From Chrysomallon squamiferum (Eukaryota > Mollusca > Gastropoda > Neomphalida > Peltospiridae), in contig CM022670.1 of the NCBI GenBank assembly GCA_012295275.1, forward strand, positions 42,259,474 to 42,323,473: a stretch of 64,000 nt of DNA. The letters are read 5' to 3'. Below the pieces are notes generated by a model that worked only from the letters and a program-made list of their open reading frames with translations, made no database searches and was not told where the DNA came from. Positions 13,701 through 23,500 of this stretch are shown here, piece by piece. The stretch's first letter is position 1; each line of letters starts with the position of its first letter. Made by a program: the position numbers and the translations under genes.

Positions 13701-16700
13701 CCAAAGTTTCAGGGTGTGGATGATATCAGAACCAGAAATTTTTCAGGTGGGACAAAAAGGTGTATGATGTATGAGTGATTAGAAAACACACAGTATGTAA
13801 CACACTGATGTTCTGTTGTTGCAGGTTGTATCACTGCTGCCAGACCCTATTTTCCTGAATGTTGTGTCTGGTTTACTGGATCACACACTCTCAACTGTGC
13901 AGTGTAAAGCAATGGAGCTACTCACAAACAAACTGCAGCACATGAAACTACAGACAACAGACAAACAGGTTTTTTTACTGACAAATACTTAATTTAGTTT
14001 TTCTGTTCCTTATTTAATAAAAATCATGACAACTGAATGTATTTTCATTTAAAGTTTTTTTTTTATTATTGTTATTACTATTATTATTACTATTATTATT
14101 ATTATTATTATTTTTATTGCTCTTGTTCTTATTTATGATAATGGGTTGTTTTTTGTTTTTTTGTTGTCTTCTGGAATTTCATATTTCTTTTTATTTGTTT
14201 ATTTATTTTGCATTTATTAATATATTTATTTTTTTCTGTACAATTTGCTCAAAAGTTTCATAAACTCCATTGCTATTAGTTTTAGTTTCAGTTCAGTTTA
14301 ACCATTCCTTTCACTGGTCAGTCAAATGATATATGTTTTCTGTTGTTGTTGTAGTTGTTGCCTGTGGTTGATCAGTTGATGTCAATTGTCAAAACAATGA
14401 TGCGCAAGTCAGATGAAGAAGCAACAAAATCGGGTACAGTTGCACTGTACACTCTCAATGTTCTGTGTAGACTGCTTGGAGAGTCAAACCCAGACCTGTT
14501 TATCCAGGTATGTTGTTTACACAGGTAATTACTTAAAACAAGTGTATTGCATATTCAGGTAATTGCAATGTTTTATAACATAAACAGTGTGTTATGTGTG
14601 GACAGTGGTGTATAATGTCTTATAATAACAGTAATGTGTCAGATAATGTGGACAGTGGTGTATAATGTGTTGTAATGTGTCAGATAATATGGACAGGGTG
14701 TTATAATAACATGAGCAATATTATATAATTGGAACAATGTGTAATTTAATGTGGACAATGTTATATAACTGGAAAAATGAATAATAATAATCTAAACAGT
14801 GTTAAATAATGTTAACAATCTGTTGTGTTAAGGTGTTGACACACACAACAAAGGTGTTGAGAGTGTGTAAAGACAACAACGTACTTGCCTGTGCGCTGCT
14901 GTGTATTGCTGAGATCTGCAGCAGTCTTAAAGTTCACGTCATCCAGCACCTCAACACATTCATGCCTAAAGTGCTCAAAATCATGAACAGTGAGCAACTC
15001 ATCAGGTGAGTCAAACTAGGAAAAAGATATGAGTTAAAATAATCAATAATACTTTGTGAGTAAAACAAAATTTGTTTGAGTAACATTATTAGTAATGTGA
15101 GTGAAACATTAAATAACATATAAAGCAATGACTGAAATAATATTAATTGTTATTATTGTAGAAATGATATAATATTTATGTTTTTGTTGTAGAAATGATG
15201 TGATATTGATCTGTTTGTTGTAGAAATGATATGAAATTGATCTGTTTGTTGTAGAAATGATGTGATTATTGATTTGTTTGTTGTAGAAATGATGTGATAT
15301 TGATTTGTTTGTTGTAGAAAGATGTGATATTGATATGTTTGTTGTAGAAATGATGTGATATTGATTTGTTGTAGAAAGATGTGATATTGATTTGTTTGTT
15401 GTAGAAAGATGTGATATTGATCTGTTTGTTGTAGAAAGATGTGATATTGATTTGTTTGTTATAGAAATGATATGAAATTGATCTGTTTGTTGTAGAAATG
15501 ATGTGATTATTGATTTGTTTGTTGTAGAAATGATGTGATATTGATTTGTTTGTTGTAGAAAGATGTGATATTGATATGTTTGTTGTAGAAATGATGTGAT
15601 ATTGATTTGTTGTAGAAAGATGTGATATTGATATGTTTGTTGTAGAAATGATGTGATATTGATTTGTTGTAGAAAGATGTGATATTGATTTGTTGTAGAA
15701 AGATGTGATATTGATCTGTTTGTTGTAGAAAGATGTGATATTGATTTGTTTGTTATAGAAATGATATGAAATTGATCTGTTTGTTGTAGAAATGATATAT
15801 TGATTTGTTGTAGAAATGATGTGATTATTGATTTGTTTGTTGTAGAAATGATGTGATATTGATTTGTTGTAGAAATGATGTGATACTGATTTGTTTGTTG
15901 TAGAAATGATATATTGATTTGTTTGTTGTAGAAATGACTTATTACAGATGGGAGCAGTGACTGCAGTTCATCGTATTGTAGAAAGTCTGCCACACTTCAT
16001 CAGTCCTTACTTGCTAGAAATCACAAAACAGGTAATTACGGGATGTTTTTTAAATAAAACTGACTCTGTTTATGTCAAGGTCACAATAACTGTATCAGTT
16101 TGATAAATACAGTTTAGTTTGAGTAAGAGTTTACAGTCTGCTGGCATCAAGTAGCTTATCATTTGCTGATGTTGAAAATAAATAACACAGTTCCTTGTGA
16201 TGTCAGTTGATAATGTTTAGTTCAAGCCTGACATGTCTGAAATGTAACAGATATATGTGTGTGTAACATGTATATCTGTGTAAGAGAGGTATGTGTATGT
16301 GTGTAACAGATTTATATCTCTATGTGTAAGAGATGTATGTTATGTAATAGATGTACGTGGGTGTAACATGTATATCTGTGTAACAGATGTGTGTGTCTGT
16401 AACAGACGTACTTGTGTCTAAGAGATGTTGATGTTTATTTTTCAGGTTACCTGTAACCTGGTGAATGAGGGAGGAATTACACAGAAAACACAAGTACAAC
16501 AAAGAGTACAGTCCATCAGGTAACATTTTTACACAGTGAATTTATTTATATTTTATCATTTCAAACTAGAATTAATTGTGTCAGTTGTTAGTTACAGGGA
16601 CTGCACATACAATTGTGTATATGTGATTTATTTTTACAATGACTATAATTGATGTGTATTTGTTCTTGCACTGACTATAGTTAAAATTGTTTATGCATGT

Positions 16701-19700
16701 TATTACAATGACTAGGTACAGTTGTTTTTATGTGTAATTAAAATTACTATATTTAAAATTGTTTGTGTGTGTTATTGCAGTGATTACAGTTCTTTGTGTG
16801 TGTCATTATAATGATTAAAATTGTGTGTGTTATTACAGTGATTATAGTTGTTTGTGTGTCTTATAATGATTAAACTTGTTTGTTATTTCAGATACATACT
16901 GGCTACAATTGTCTCTACTCGAGTTCTGCTACCAAACATAATATCATGTTACGAGTCTGCTGCAGAAAACATGCAGGTAATTTGAACAACAGTCATAATA
17001 ACTGTAGACATGTATTTTGTATTGTGTTACCTTCGGTGTTGTTTTATTCGTAGAGGTGAATTCTTATTAACTGTGTATTATCTGCATTTGTGTATTGTTT
17101 TGTCTTACTACTGATATGTATTGTATAATTACAATGTTTGTTGTTCAGTGCATCAATACAGATGTGTATTGTATAACTAGATTTATATTGTTACATTAAT
17201 GTTTGTACTGTATTGGGTATTGTATAATTACAGGTATGTAATGTACTGTGTATTGTTTAATTACAGGTGTGTGTTCCCAGTGTGTTGTCACTGTTAGAAG
17301 AACACATCAGGTCAATGAACAAAGAAGACTTGTCCAGTTTTCACAGTCAGCTTCTCTCATTCTTCTTCTCTGCTCTGTCATTCCGCGAACTTCACCCAGA
17401 GGTAAACCATTTCATAACAAACTAGTTAGTTTCCTTATTAACAATATTAAACACTGACTTGTTTCTTCTGTAAACAATTTCATATCAAACTAGTTAGTTT
17501 TCTTATTTAACAATATTAAACATTGGCTTGTTTTCTCTGTAAACAATTTCATATCAAACTAGTTAAGTTTTCTTATTAACAATATTAAACACTGACTTGT
17601 TTCTTCTGTAAACAATTTCATAACAAACTAGTTAGTTTTCTCATTAACAATATTAAACATTGGCTTTTCTCTGTAAACAATTTCATATCAAACTAGTTAG
17701 TTTTCTTATTAATAGGATTAAACCCTGACTTGTATTGTATCAGCTACTATCAGTTTTATTAGTTTACAAAGACATAGACAGTAAATTTAATTTTCTCTGT
17801 GTTTCAGGCCAAACAGTCAGTGATCACTGTGATTGAATCAGCAGTGATTGACACAATGATCACGATGGTGATGAAGATGTCAGAAGCTACTTTCAGGCCG
17901 ATGCTGTTCAAGGTAAACACAAATACATTAACAACACAGAAATGTGGTGATTAAAACAAATAACTTTAGCAGTTTCTTTTTAATCTAACAATTTAATTAT
18001 CTTTTTATTAAAATAAATATTATTTATTCTTGCTTATTGAAGTAGTTTGTTTGACGCAGGTTTTAAAGCTTATAAAATCTGTGAAGATAAAAAAATATAT
18101 GTTTATTTTTTTCAGATTTTTGACTGGGCCACACGGCAGGATGGAAGCAGAGATAGAGTTCTTGTTTTCTATCAGCTTGCAGACAGGTAATAAAATGAAA
18201 ACCAGCAGAGTCAAGGAATTTGATATCTAAAAATTCAGACCTGGAAAACGTGGAAATCTATAATTTTTGATAAAAAGACATGGATATTCACGGAAAATTC
18301 ATAATAATGCATTCAGGAGGGGAAATTTTTTTTTTTACTGATAAAAAAGTTATTTTAAAATTGATAATTCTGTTGATCATCTCAAATTCTGATGCAGGTT
18401 TGGGCTTGAATTAATCATACAACTGGTATTTGTATAGCTGTTACACAGTATGTAGCAACAGAGAATTAGCCATGTACAAGTTGTATTTGAAGTGCTTTTA
18501 CATCACACACTAATAATAGGCACAGCTGAGAACAAGTCAACTAAGTGTTTTATTTGAGTTTATTCTACGAGTTCTTAAATTTTAATTAAATACTCAAAAG
18601 TCCATGAATTTTCTAGAAAACATTACATGTCATGGAAAGTAGTTAAATTTAATTTTCGATAATGTATCAGTAGTAACAGTGATAATAATAGCAACAATAA
18701 TAAAATCATGATACGTAAATTTTAGAAACCCCACTATTTTATTACTGTTTTTATTCAGACTGGCAGGCAAACTGAGGAGTTTGTTTACATTGTTCGCTGG
18801 TCACATCATCAAACATGCAGCTCAAACTCTTGACAACAACAACATTGCCAAAACAGGTTTGTCATCAAAGATGGGGATAGGAAAAAGAATGTTTAATGTA
18901 GATTTATTTTATAAAAGTTTATTGATATAAGTGGGGGTTTTTCAATTTTATAAACAAAAATTCAGTTTTTATATATATTTACTGTAAATATAAATTTAAT
19001 TATCAAATTTTCATAGATATTATTGTATTTTTGAATTTTTGTGTATATATTTCCTTTAATTATAAACCAGTAATTCAGTTTTCAATTTCAAGAAACTGAA
19101 AACTGAAGTTAAAATGTTTTGTAAATTTATTTATTGTGGAACTTTGAACAGTCATTTTAAAATAGCAAAAATGAAGTTTGAAATATGTTACAGATGTAAA
19201 ATACTTTGGAAGTGGAAAGAGTGCTCAGCGTAAGAGCTGTCTGCTCCTGAACCTGGTACTTGACTGTCTTCACAAGTGTTTTCTCTACGACTCTGAGGGT
19301 TTTGTTAACAAGGAGAGATTTGACAGCTTGATGCAGCACCTTGTTGATCAAGTATGTGAAAAAATAACGTCTTAAAAAGAACATCACAAATTAATTTAAA
19401 TGCAGATTTGTCATTAGATTTTAAAATAGATTGGTTTACACAGTGAAAATGTTATTGTATTTCAGATAGAGAATACACTATACCACTTTGAAGAGAGGAT
19501 TTCACAACATTTAGTTCCGTGTATTGCTCAGTTTGCAGTCGCAGTTCAAGACGACTCTTTGTGGCGATCACTCAACTATCAGATCTTACTGAAAACTAGG
19601 AACCCTGACCACAGGGTAAGTTTTTGTTGTATCGACTAACATCAGTTAGACAAGAATCCCAATCAGCAGTTTCTAAATTCTTCACTGAAATTTTACACAT

Positions 19701-20272
19701 TTGTTTTAAAGTGATAATACAAAATTTATTGCGCAGATAATTTTGTTATTATTATTTTTTTAAATAAAACTAATTATTATATAAATTACAGTGAAGTTAA
19801 AAATGTGGGGTTTTTTTCAGGTTCGACTTGCAGCACTTGATGTGGTCGATGCATTCAACAAGAAACTTGGTGATGACTTCATGTCACTGTTACCAGAAAC
19901 TGTTCCATTCCTCGCAGAGTTAATGGAAGGTCAGTTTAATAATGTCCACACCCTGTCAGTCATTTATTTGTTAATTAAACCGCACACAGAACAGGACAAA
20001 GATTTATTTTTTACTTCTCGAACAAAGTTATTTTGTAAATTGAAAAGAAAAAAATAGAGTTTATGATCAGTGACATTATTTATTTCATTAAGCAGTGATA
20101 AAACTGTTAATGCTTCATTAAATAACAATAATTTAAAAGGTGTTATGTTAGAAATGATGTTTAAAAATATTGTTTTGTTTCAGATGACAATGAGGAGGTG
20201 GAGACAAGGTGTCAGGCTGTGATATCAGACATGGAGAAAACACTTGGAGAATCACTACAGAAATATTTCTAG
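1782..20272 (+). CDS. HEATR1: HEATR1 / UTP10, SSU processome HEAT-repeat protein (3' 31 exons, N-terminus outside window)
   Basis: Large nucleolar HEAT-repeat protein of the t-UTP/UtpA part of the small-subunit processome, needed for pre-18S rRNA processing and rDNA transcription. Exons: 1782-1912, 2387-2551, 2732-2900, 3290-3444, 3661-3850, 4261-4439, 4856-5053, 5166-5399, 5970-6101, 6440-6531, 6907-7050, 7479-7582, 10096-10217, 10564-10692, 11409-11663, 11937-12242, 12724-12891, 13825-13968, 14355-14507, 14833-15005, 15932-16031, 16446-16519, 16892-16976, 17267-17401, 17808-17912, 18116-18186, 18759-18856, 19194-19351, 19466-19615, 19821-19929, 20184-20272 (stop TAG). All junctions keep phase, giving about 1,504 residues of a roughly 2,100-residue protein. 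Recognised blocks include MELIVQCIRTSDNPQTHHQA (10096 exon), NIMSVFTFMGTNILRQDDSY (10564), TLFAGHIIKHAAQTL (18759) and LLPETVPFLAELMEG (19821). The BP28CT region is roughly 17267-18856. Weak sites: donors GTTTCT (6532) and GTTTTT (13969), acceptor TTAAG (14832). The first five exons are less conserved; their boundaries rest mainly on phase. Several introns carry arrays built from splice junctions. Confidence 0.93.
1899..2335. repeat. Tandem array of a HEATR1 5' splice site, about 27-bp unit
   Basis: About 16 degenerate copies of ATACAACACATA/GTGAGTATACAGTAAA starting at the real exon end (donor at 1913). The unit holds the last 12 exon bases plus the donor. Near-exact copies of the exon part recur near 1985 and 2282. 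Reading past the real donor meets an in-frame TAA after four codons. Confidence 0.85.
3851..4040. repeat. Short degenerate repeat in HEATR1 intron
   Basis: Three or four diverged copies of a roughly 55-bp unit containing ACCTGTATCTTACA and ACACACCTTTTTATATTTGT, directly behind the exon ending at 3850. The unit does not clearly include exon bases. The rest of the intron to 4260 is AT-rich with an A-run at 4135-4150. Confidence 0.6.
5697..5880 (-). mobile_element. Partial copy of the 52235-52875 inverted-repeat element
   Basis: This 185-bp stretch matches the reverse complement of about 52235-52415, including CACACCCATTTT, GGTGCTGTGGGATCCCA, the GTCGGGTTTAAA block and the terminal GGTGATTTGAYAYGGAATGACCC-type end at 5855-5880. 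Only one terminus is present, so it is a truncated or solo end inside a HEATR1 intron. A dispersed repeat seen twice in 64 kb suggests a common family in this genome. Confidence 0.8.
6540..6750. repeat. T-rich low-complexity block in HEATR1 intron
   Basis: Pyrimidine-rich sequence with two copies of TAAACTTTCTCTTTTTTTAT and long T runs. Long open frames across it are low-complexity artefacts. Confidence 0.7.
7605..10065. repeat. Large minisatellite, 28-33 bp unit, roughly 80 copies
   Basis: The unit is TCACACATACCTGTACTAGA followed by AACACAGCATTAG, with shorter variants (AACAGTATTAG, AACACAGCAGTGA). From about 9660 it changes to a CTGTTCTAGAAACACGG / TATCTGTCACACAT variant, then to AGAAAGTCACACATATCTG. 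It fills nearly the whole HEATR1 intron between exons 7479-7582 and 10096-10217. Open frames on both strands (VTHTCTRNTAL and FLVQVCVTNAV repeats) are translations of the array, not genes. Confidence 0.97.
10985..11395. repeat. Minisatellite, about 36-bp unit, about 11 copies
   Basis: Copies of AAACTATAAATTCATATTAC plus AATACTGTATACACT fill the 3' end of the HEATR1 intron up to 14 bp before the acceptor at 11408. Copies become more uniform towards the acceptor, while the 10740-10980 end is degenerate and AT-rich. Confidence 0.95.
12216..12590. repeat. Tandem array of a HEATR1 exon end and 5' splice site, 47-48 bp unit, 8 copies
   Basis: The first copy is the real exon end (TTTTCCAGTAAACAGTTCAT, TGCACAG) with donor GTAAAC at 12243. 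Seven more copies follow, with donors near 12291 and 12338 and onward about every 47-48 bp. Each unit holds an acceptor-like TTTTMCAG and a CAG/GTAAAC donor, so each looks like a 19-nt micro-exon. The second donor lies exactly 48 nt downstream in an open frame. Confidence 0.95.
14040..14135. repeat. T-rich and (TTA)n simple repeat
   Basis: A T run followed by imperfect TTA/TTATTAC triplets inside a HEATR1 intron. The open frame with a run of leucines is a low-complexity artefact. Confidence 0.9.
15157..15947. repeat. Tandem array of a HEATR1 3' splice site, 26-31 bp unit, about 27 copies
   Basis: Units of the form GATTTGTTTGTTGTAG/AAAT followed by GATGTGATATT run up to the real acceptor (AG at 15930-15931). 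The last unit merges into the exon that starts AAATGACTTATTACAG, so 16 bases across the real acceptor recur in the array. Splicing to an upstream copy reads AAT GAT GTG ATA TTG and then meets an in-frame TAG at the next copy. Confidence 0.93.
16220..16890. repeat. Two degenerate tandem repeats in HEATR1 introns
   Basis: At 16220-16430, GTGTAACAGATGTATAT-like units of about 40 bp; at 16600-16890, units around TTATTACAGTGATTATAGTT of 50-70 bp leading to the acceptor at 16891. The second set contains several acceptor-like TTATTRCAG sites but little exon sequence. The exon 16446-16519 lies between them. Confidence 0.7.
17402..17715. repeat. Donor-anchored repeat, about 62-bp unit, 5 copies
   Basis: The array starts at the exact exon end (17401). 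The first copy begins GTAAACCATTTCATAACAAA and later copies TCTGTAAACAATTTCATATC, each followed by CTAGTTAGTTTTCTTATTAA. Exon bases are shared only weakly, so this is a boundary-anchored but mostly intronic array. Confidence 0.85.
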
Positions 20273-20297
20273 TTTTAGACTGTGTCACAACTCAGCA

Positions 20298-20356
20298 AAT
20301 AAAACAATGTCTCCAGACGTTTTCTTTTTTTTTAAATTTTGTTTCTGGAAAATAAA
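20298..20356 (+). terminator. HEATR1 polyadenylation signals
   Basis: AATAAA occurs at 20298-20303 and 20351-20356, 26 and 79 bp after the HEATR1 stop codon. Either could serve as the poly(A) signal. The second would place the 3' end close to, or inside, the 3' UTR of the opposing GNL2 gene. Confidence 0.65.
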
Positions 20357-20530
20357 CACATATAAGGATAGCACCGAGTAAATTTAGTTAACCTGTATTT
20401 GTCCAATACTACATCAGACTCCTCTATCATCACTGACATAAATATTTATCATAGCAATTTTCAGATTTCTGTGTGGACCAAAACTACAAAAGTAAATTTC
20501 AAATATATTTTTATTTTACCATCAAGTAAT

Positions 20531-23500
20531 CTAGCGATAACTTCTGTTTTTCACATTAGCTTTAGCATAAAAGTGAACACCAATTTTCTTCTGTCTAGCT
20601 TCCCTTTCCATCTTTCTTCTCTGAAAAAGAAATACAAAATTATTAGAAAGAAGAAACAGTGAGTTTGTGAAATAATGATCTTTTTATCTTAAGACAAAAA
20701 TGTTATTAATATATTTTAACACAAAACCCGATTCTGTTACTCCTTTTAGTTATATTATATAGTTACACTTTACAGTTACGTGTTAGTTACACATTTGAAT
20801 GTTACCTGTTTTCCTGTCACTCTGACAAGTTCGTCTTCTTCCAGTGATCGTTTTCTTGGTTTCTTTTCTACACTGACAACAGCAGGGATGATATCAACGC
20901 AAGTCGCAACTTCTGTATCGTGCATCTCGTAAAAACATCCATCACCTTGTGAAAACAGCATGTGCACACAGAGTAAAAAACTGTATGTTAATACTTCATA
21001 AAAACTAAAATGACAACTAAAATGACAATTACTTAGTTTTCCCTCACAAAAATCAGCAGCCAGATAAAATTAGCAAAATGAAATATTTAAAAAAAAAAAA
21101 AGTTAGTATCAAGTATTTTAAATTTACCGCAGTAATTTTTAAAAAAATATTTAAAATGTACTACAGTAATTTTATTAGCAAGCAGTATAAAAACAAGTTT
21201 TTTATAGTTACTAGCAGTAATTATAAGTATTAATAGTTTACAGCTAATTTAGAAACAAGTAGTTTAAGTTTACCAGTTTTCTGCAGTTTGTTTTTGGCTT
21301 TCACTTTTGGTGTTAATGGGGTCACCATCCACGTTCCACTTGGCGTCTCTTCGATGTCAACATTCTCATCACTCGTTTGTCTGCGAGGGTTGAAATTTAT
21401 TTTCTTTAAGTTCTTAACTCTTAGTCTTGATTTCTTCTTTCCAGTTACATTCTCACTTTTCACAGAGCTCTGTGTTCTTAATCTGCTCATTTTACTAACA
21501 GCCAGTTCTCTCCCCTTAGATAATCTTTTGTTTAACAATGACTCCAATTTATTCTGTTTCTGTTTGCTTGCTACTTTCACTTCATGTTTTGCTACATCAT
21601 CCTCTGTGTCATCTCCTTCAATGACAGAGTCACCATTATCATCATCTGTATCATCATCATCCACATCACTCTCTGTTTGAGAAACTGATTTGACATCTTC
21701 TTCTTCAAACTGAGGTTCAACATGAATTTTACTGAAGTTCTGTTTTACTTTCGGTTGAATTAATATATTAACATTTAAAACTTTTTTCTCTTCACCTTTA
21801 TCATTAATGTTTGTTTCTACATCACCAGTGCTGTCATCAGTCAAAATTTGTGAATTAATTTTGTCAGCTGTTTTCACATTTGAAGTCTGAGAAATACCTT
21901 TGTCAGCTGTGTTCACATTTGAAATTTCTGTTTTTGTTTCTTCAGTTACAAGCTGTGAGTTTTTAGCATTGTCAGATTCTGTTGTTTTCACATTCTCAGA
22001 TGTAGTTAGACATGTTTCCTCTTTGTTTTCTTCTTTTTTGTCCAATTCATCCTGCAACACAAATAATGAACACTTAGCCCTGTTGTACACATTAGACTGG
22101 TTCATTTTGTACAGTGTTACACAGCAAAAAACAAAGCAGTTTACATCTAACCCAGTTCTGACAAAGTATAAAAAGACAGTTCAGCTCTGACCCAGGAAGT
22201 CTAACGAAATATTTAAAAAAAAGTCTACCTGACCCAGGAGGTCTAACGAAGTATTTAAAAAAAAGTCTACCTCTGACCCAGGAGGTCTAATGAAGTATTT
22301 AAAAAAAAGTCTACCTGACCCAGGAGGTCTAACGAAGTATTTAAAAAAAAGTCTACCTCTGACCCAGGAGGTCTAACGAAGTATTTAAAAAAAAGTCTAC
22401 CTCTGACCCAGGAGGTCTAACGAAGTATTTAAAAAAAAGTCTACCTCTGACCCAGGAGGTCTAACAAAGTATGGAATCTTTCCTCTCTGCCAGTCATTCA
22501 GTACCATTTTAGCAACAGTGCTGAGATCAGGTTCTCCTTTCTGCAACACAAAGTTTATAAACACAGAAGTTATAATCTAATATGTATATCTCACTTGTAC
22601 AGTATTAATTAATGAAACTGGTAATATACAACATATAACATATTTTGTAATATGTAAAAACTACATAACTACTACTATATTAATGTGTAACATCTCTATA
22701 TAACTACTCTGTTACTATGTAACTGTGTAACTAGTGTAATATTTATAATTATACATAAACCACTTATGTGGACAAAACAACACAAATTTTTGTTTTGACT
22801 AACTAATATTACAGAAACTGTCAACATGAGCTTGTATTACAAGTTTTACTAAAAGCAGGTTACTAGTGTATTGTTAGATATTTTCTATACTGGAACTAGA
22901 TGTCTTTCAACTAGGAGAACAGACCTTGAGCAATCTGCCTGACTTTCTCGCTAGTTTTTCTAAAAAGTCCTCTGTACTTGTCCAGTCATCAATGTTGTAC
23001 GTCTTTCTTATGTATTCCTTCTTTGCACGTTCCAACACTGCTCCAATGTAGTCTTCTGGAGATCTAACATTTTCCACCCGCACCTATAATAATACCATAT
23101 TTACAATACACAATTTGTGTTTTACAATAATATAAGACTTACAATACTCAATTTGTGTTTTACAATAATATGACTTACAATATACAATTTGTGTTTTACA
23201 ATAACCTAAGACTTACAGTATGACCAGTATAGAAAATAATAGTTCATTATGTTTACAAAGCGACAGTTCATCAAGTGTACAGTCACTGTTCATGAACTGT
23301 ACAAAGTCACAGTTCATTAAATGTACACTCACAGTTCATTAAGTGTACAAAGAGAGTTCATTAAGTGTACAAAGAGAGTTCATTAAGTGTACAAAGAGAG
23401 TTCATTAAGTGTACAAAGTCACAGTTCATTAAGTGTACAGACAGTTCATTAAGTGTACAAAGCCACAGTTCATTAAGTGTACAAAGTGAGTTCATTAAGT

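Noticed and set aside
15109-15993. 294-codon minus-strand open frame rich in Ser, Thr, Gln and Ile
   Set aside because: It lies in the acceptor-type tandem array and overlaps a HEATR1 exon in antisense.
18230-18660. Possible old DNA element in a HEATR1 intron (GACATGGATATTCACGG and a loosely inverted CATGGAAAG end)
   Set aside because: The inverted similarity is too weak to define ends or target duplication by eye.
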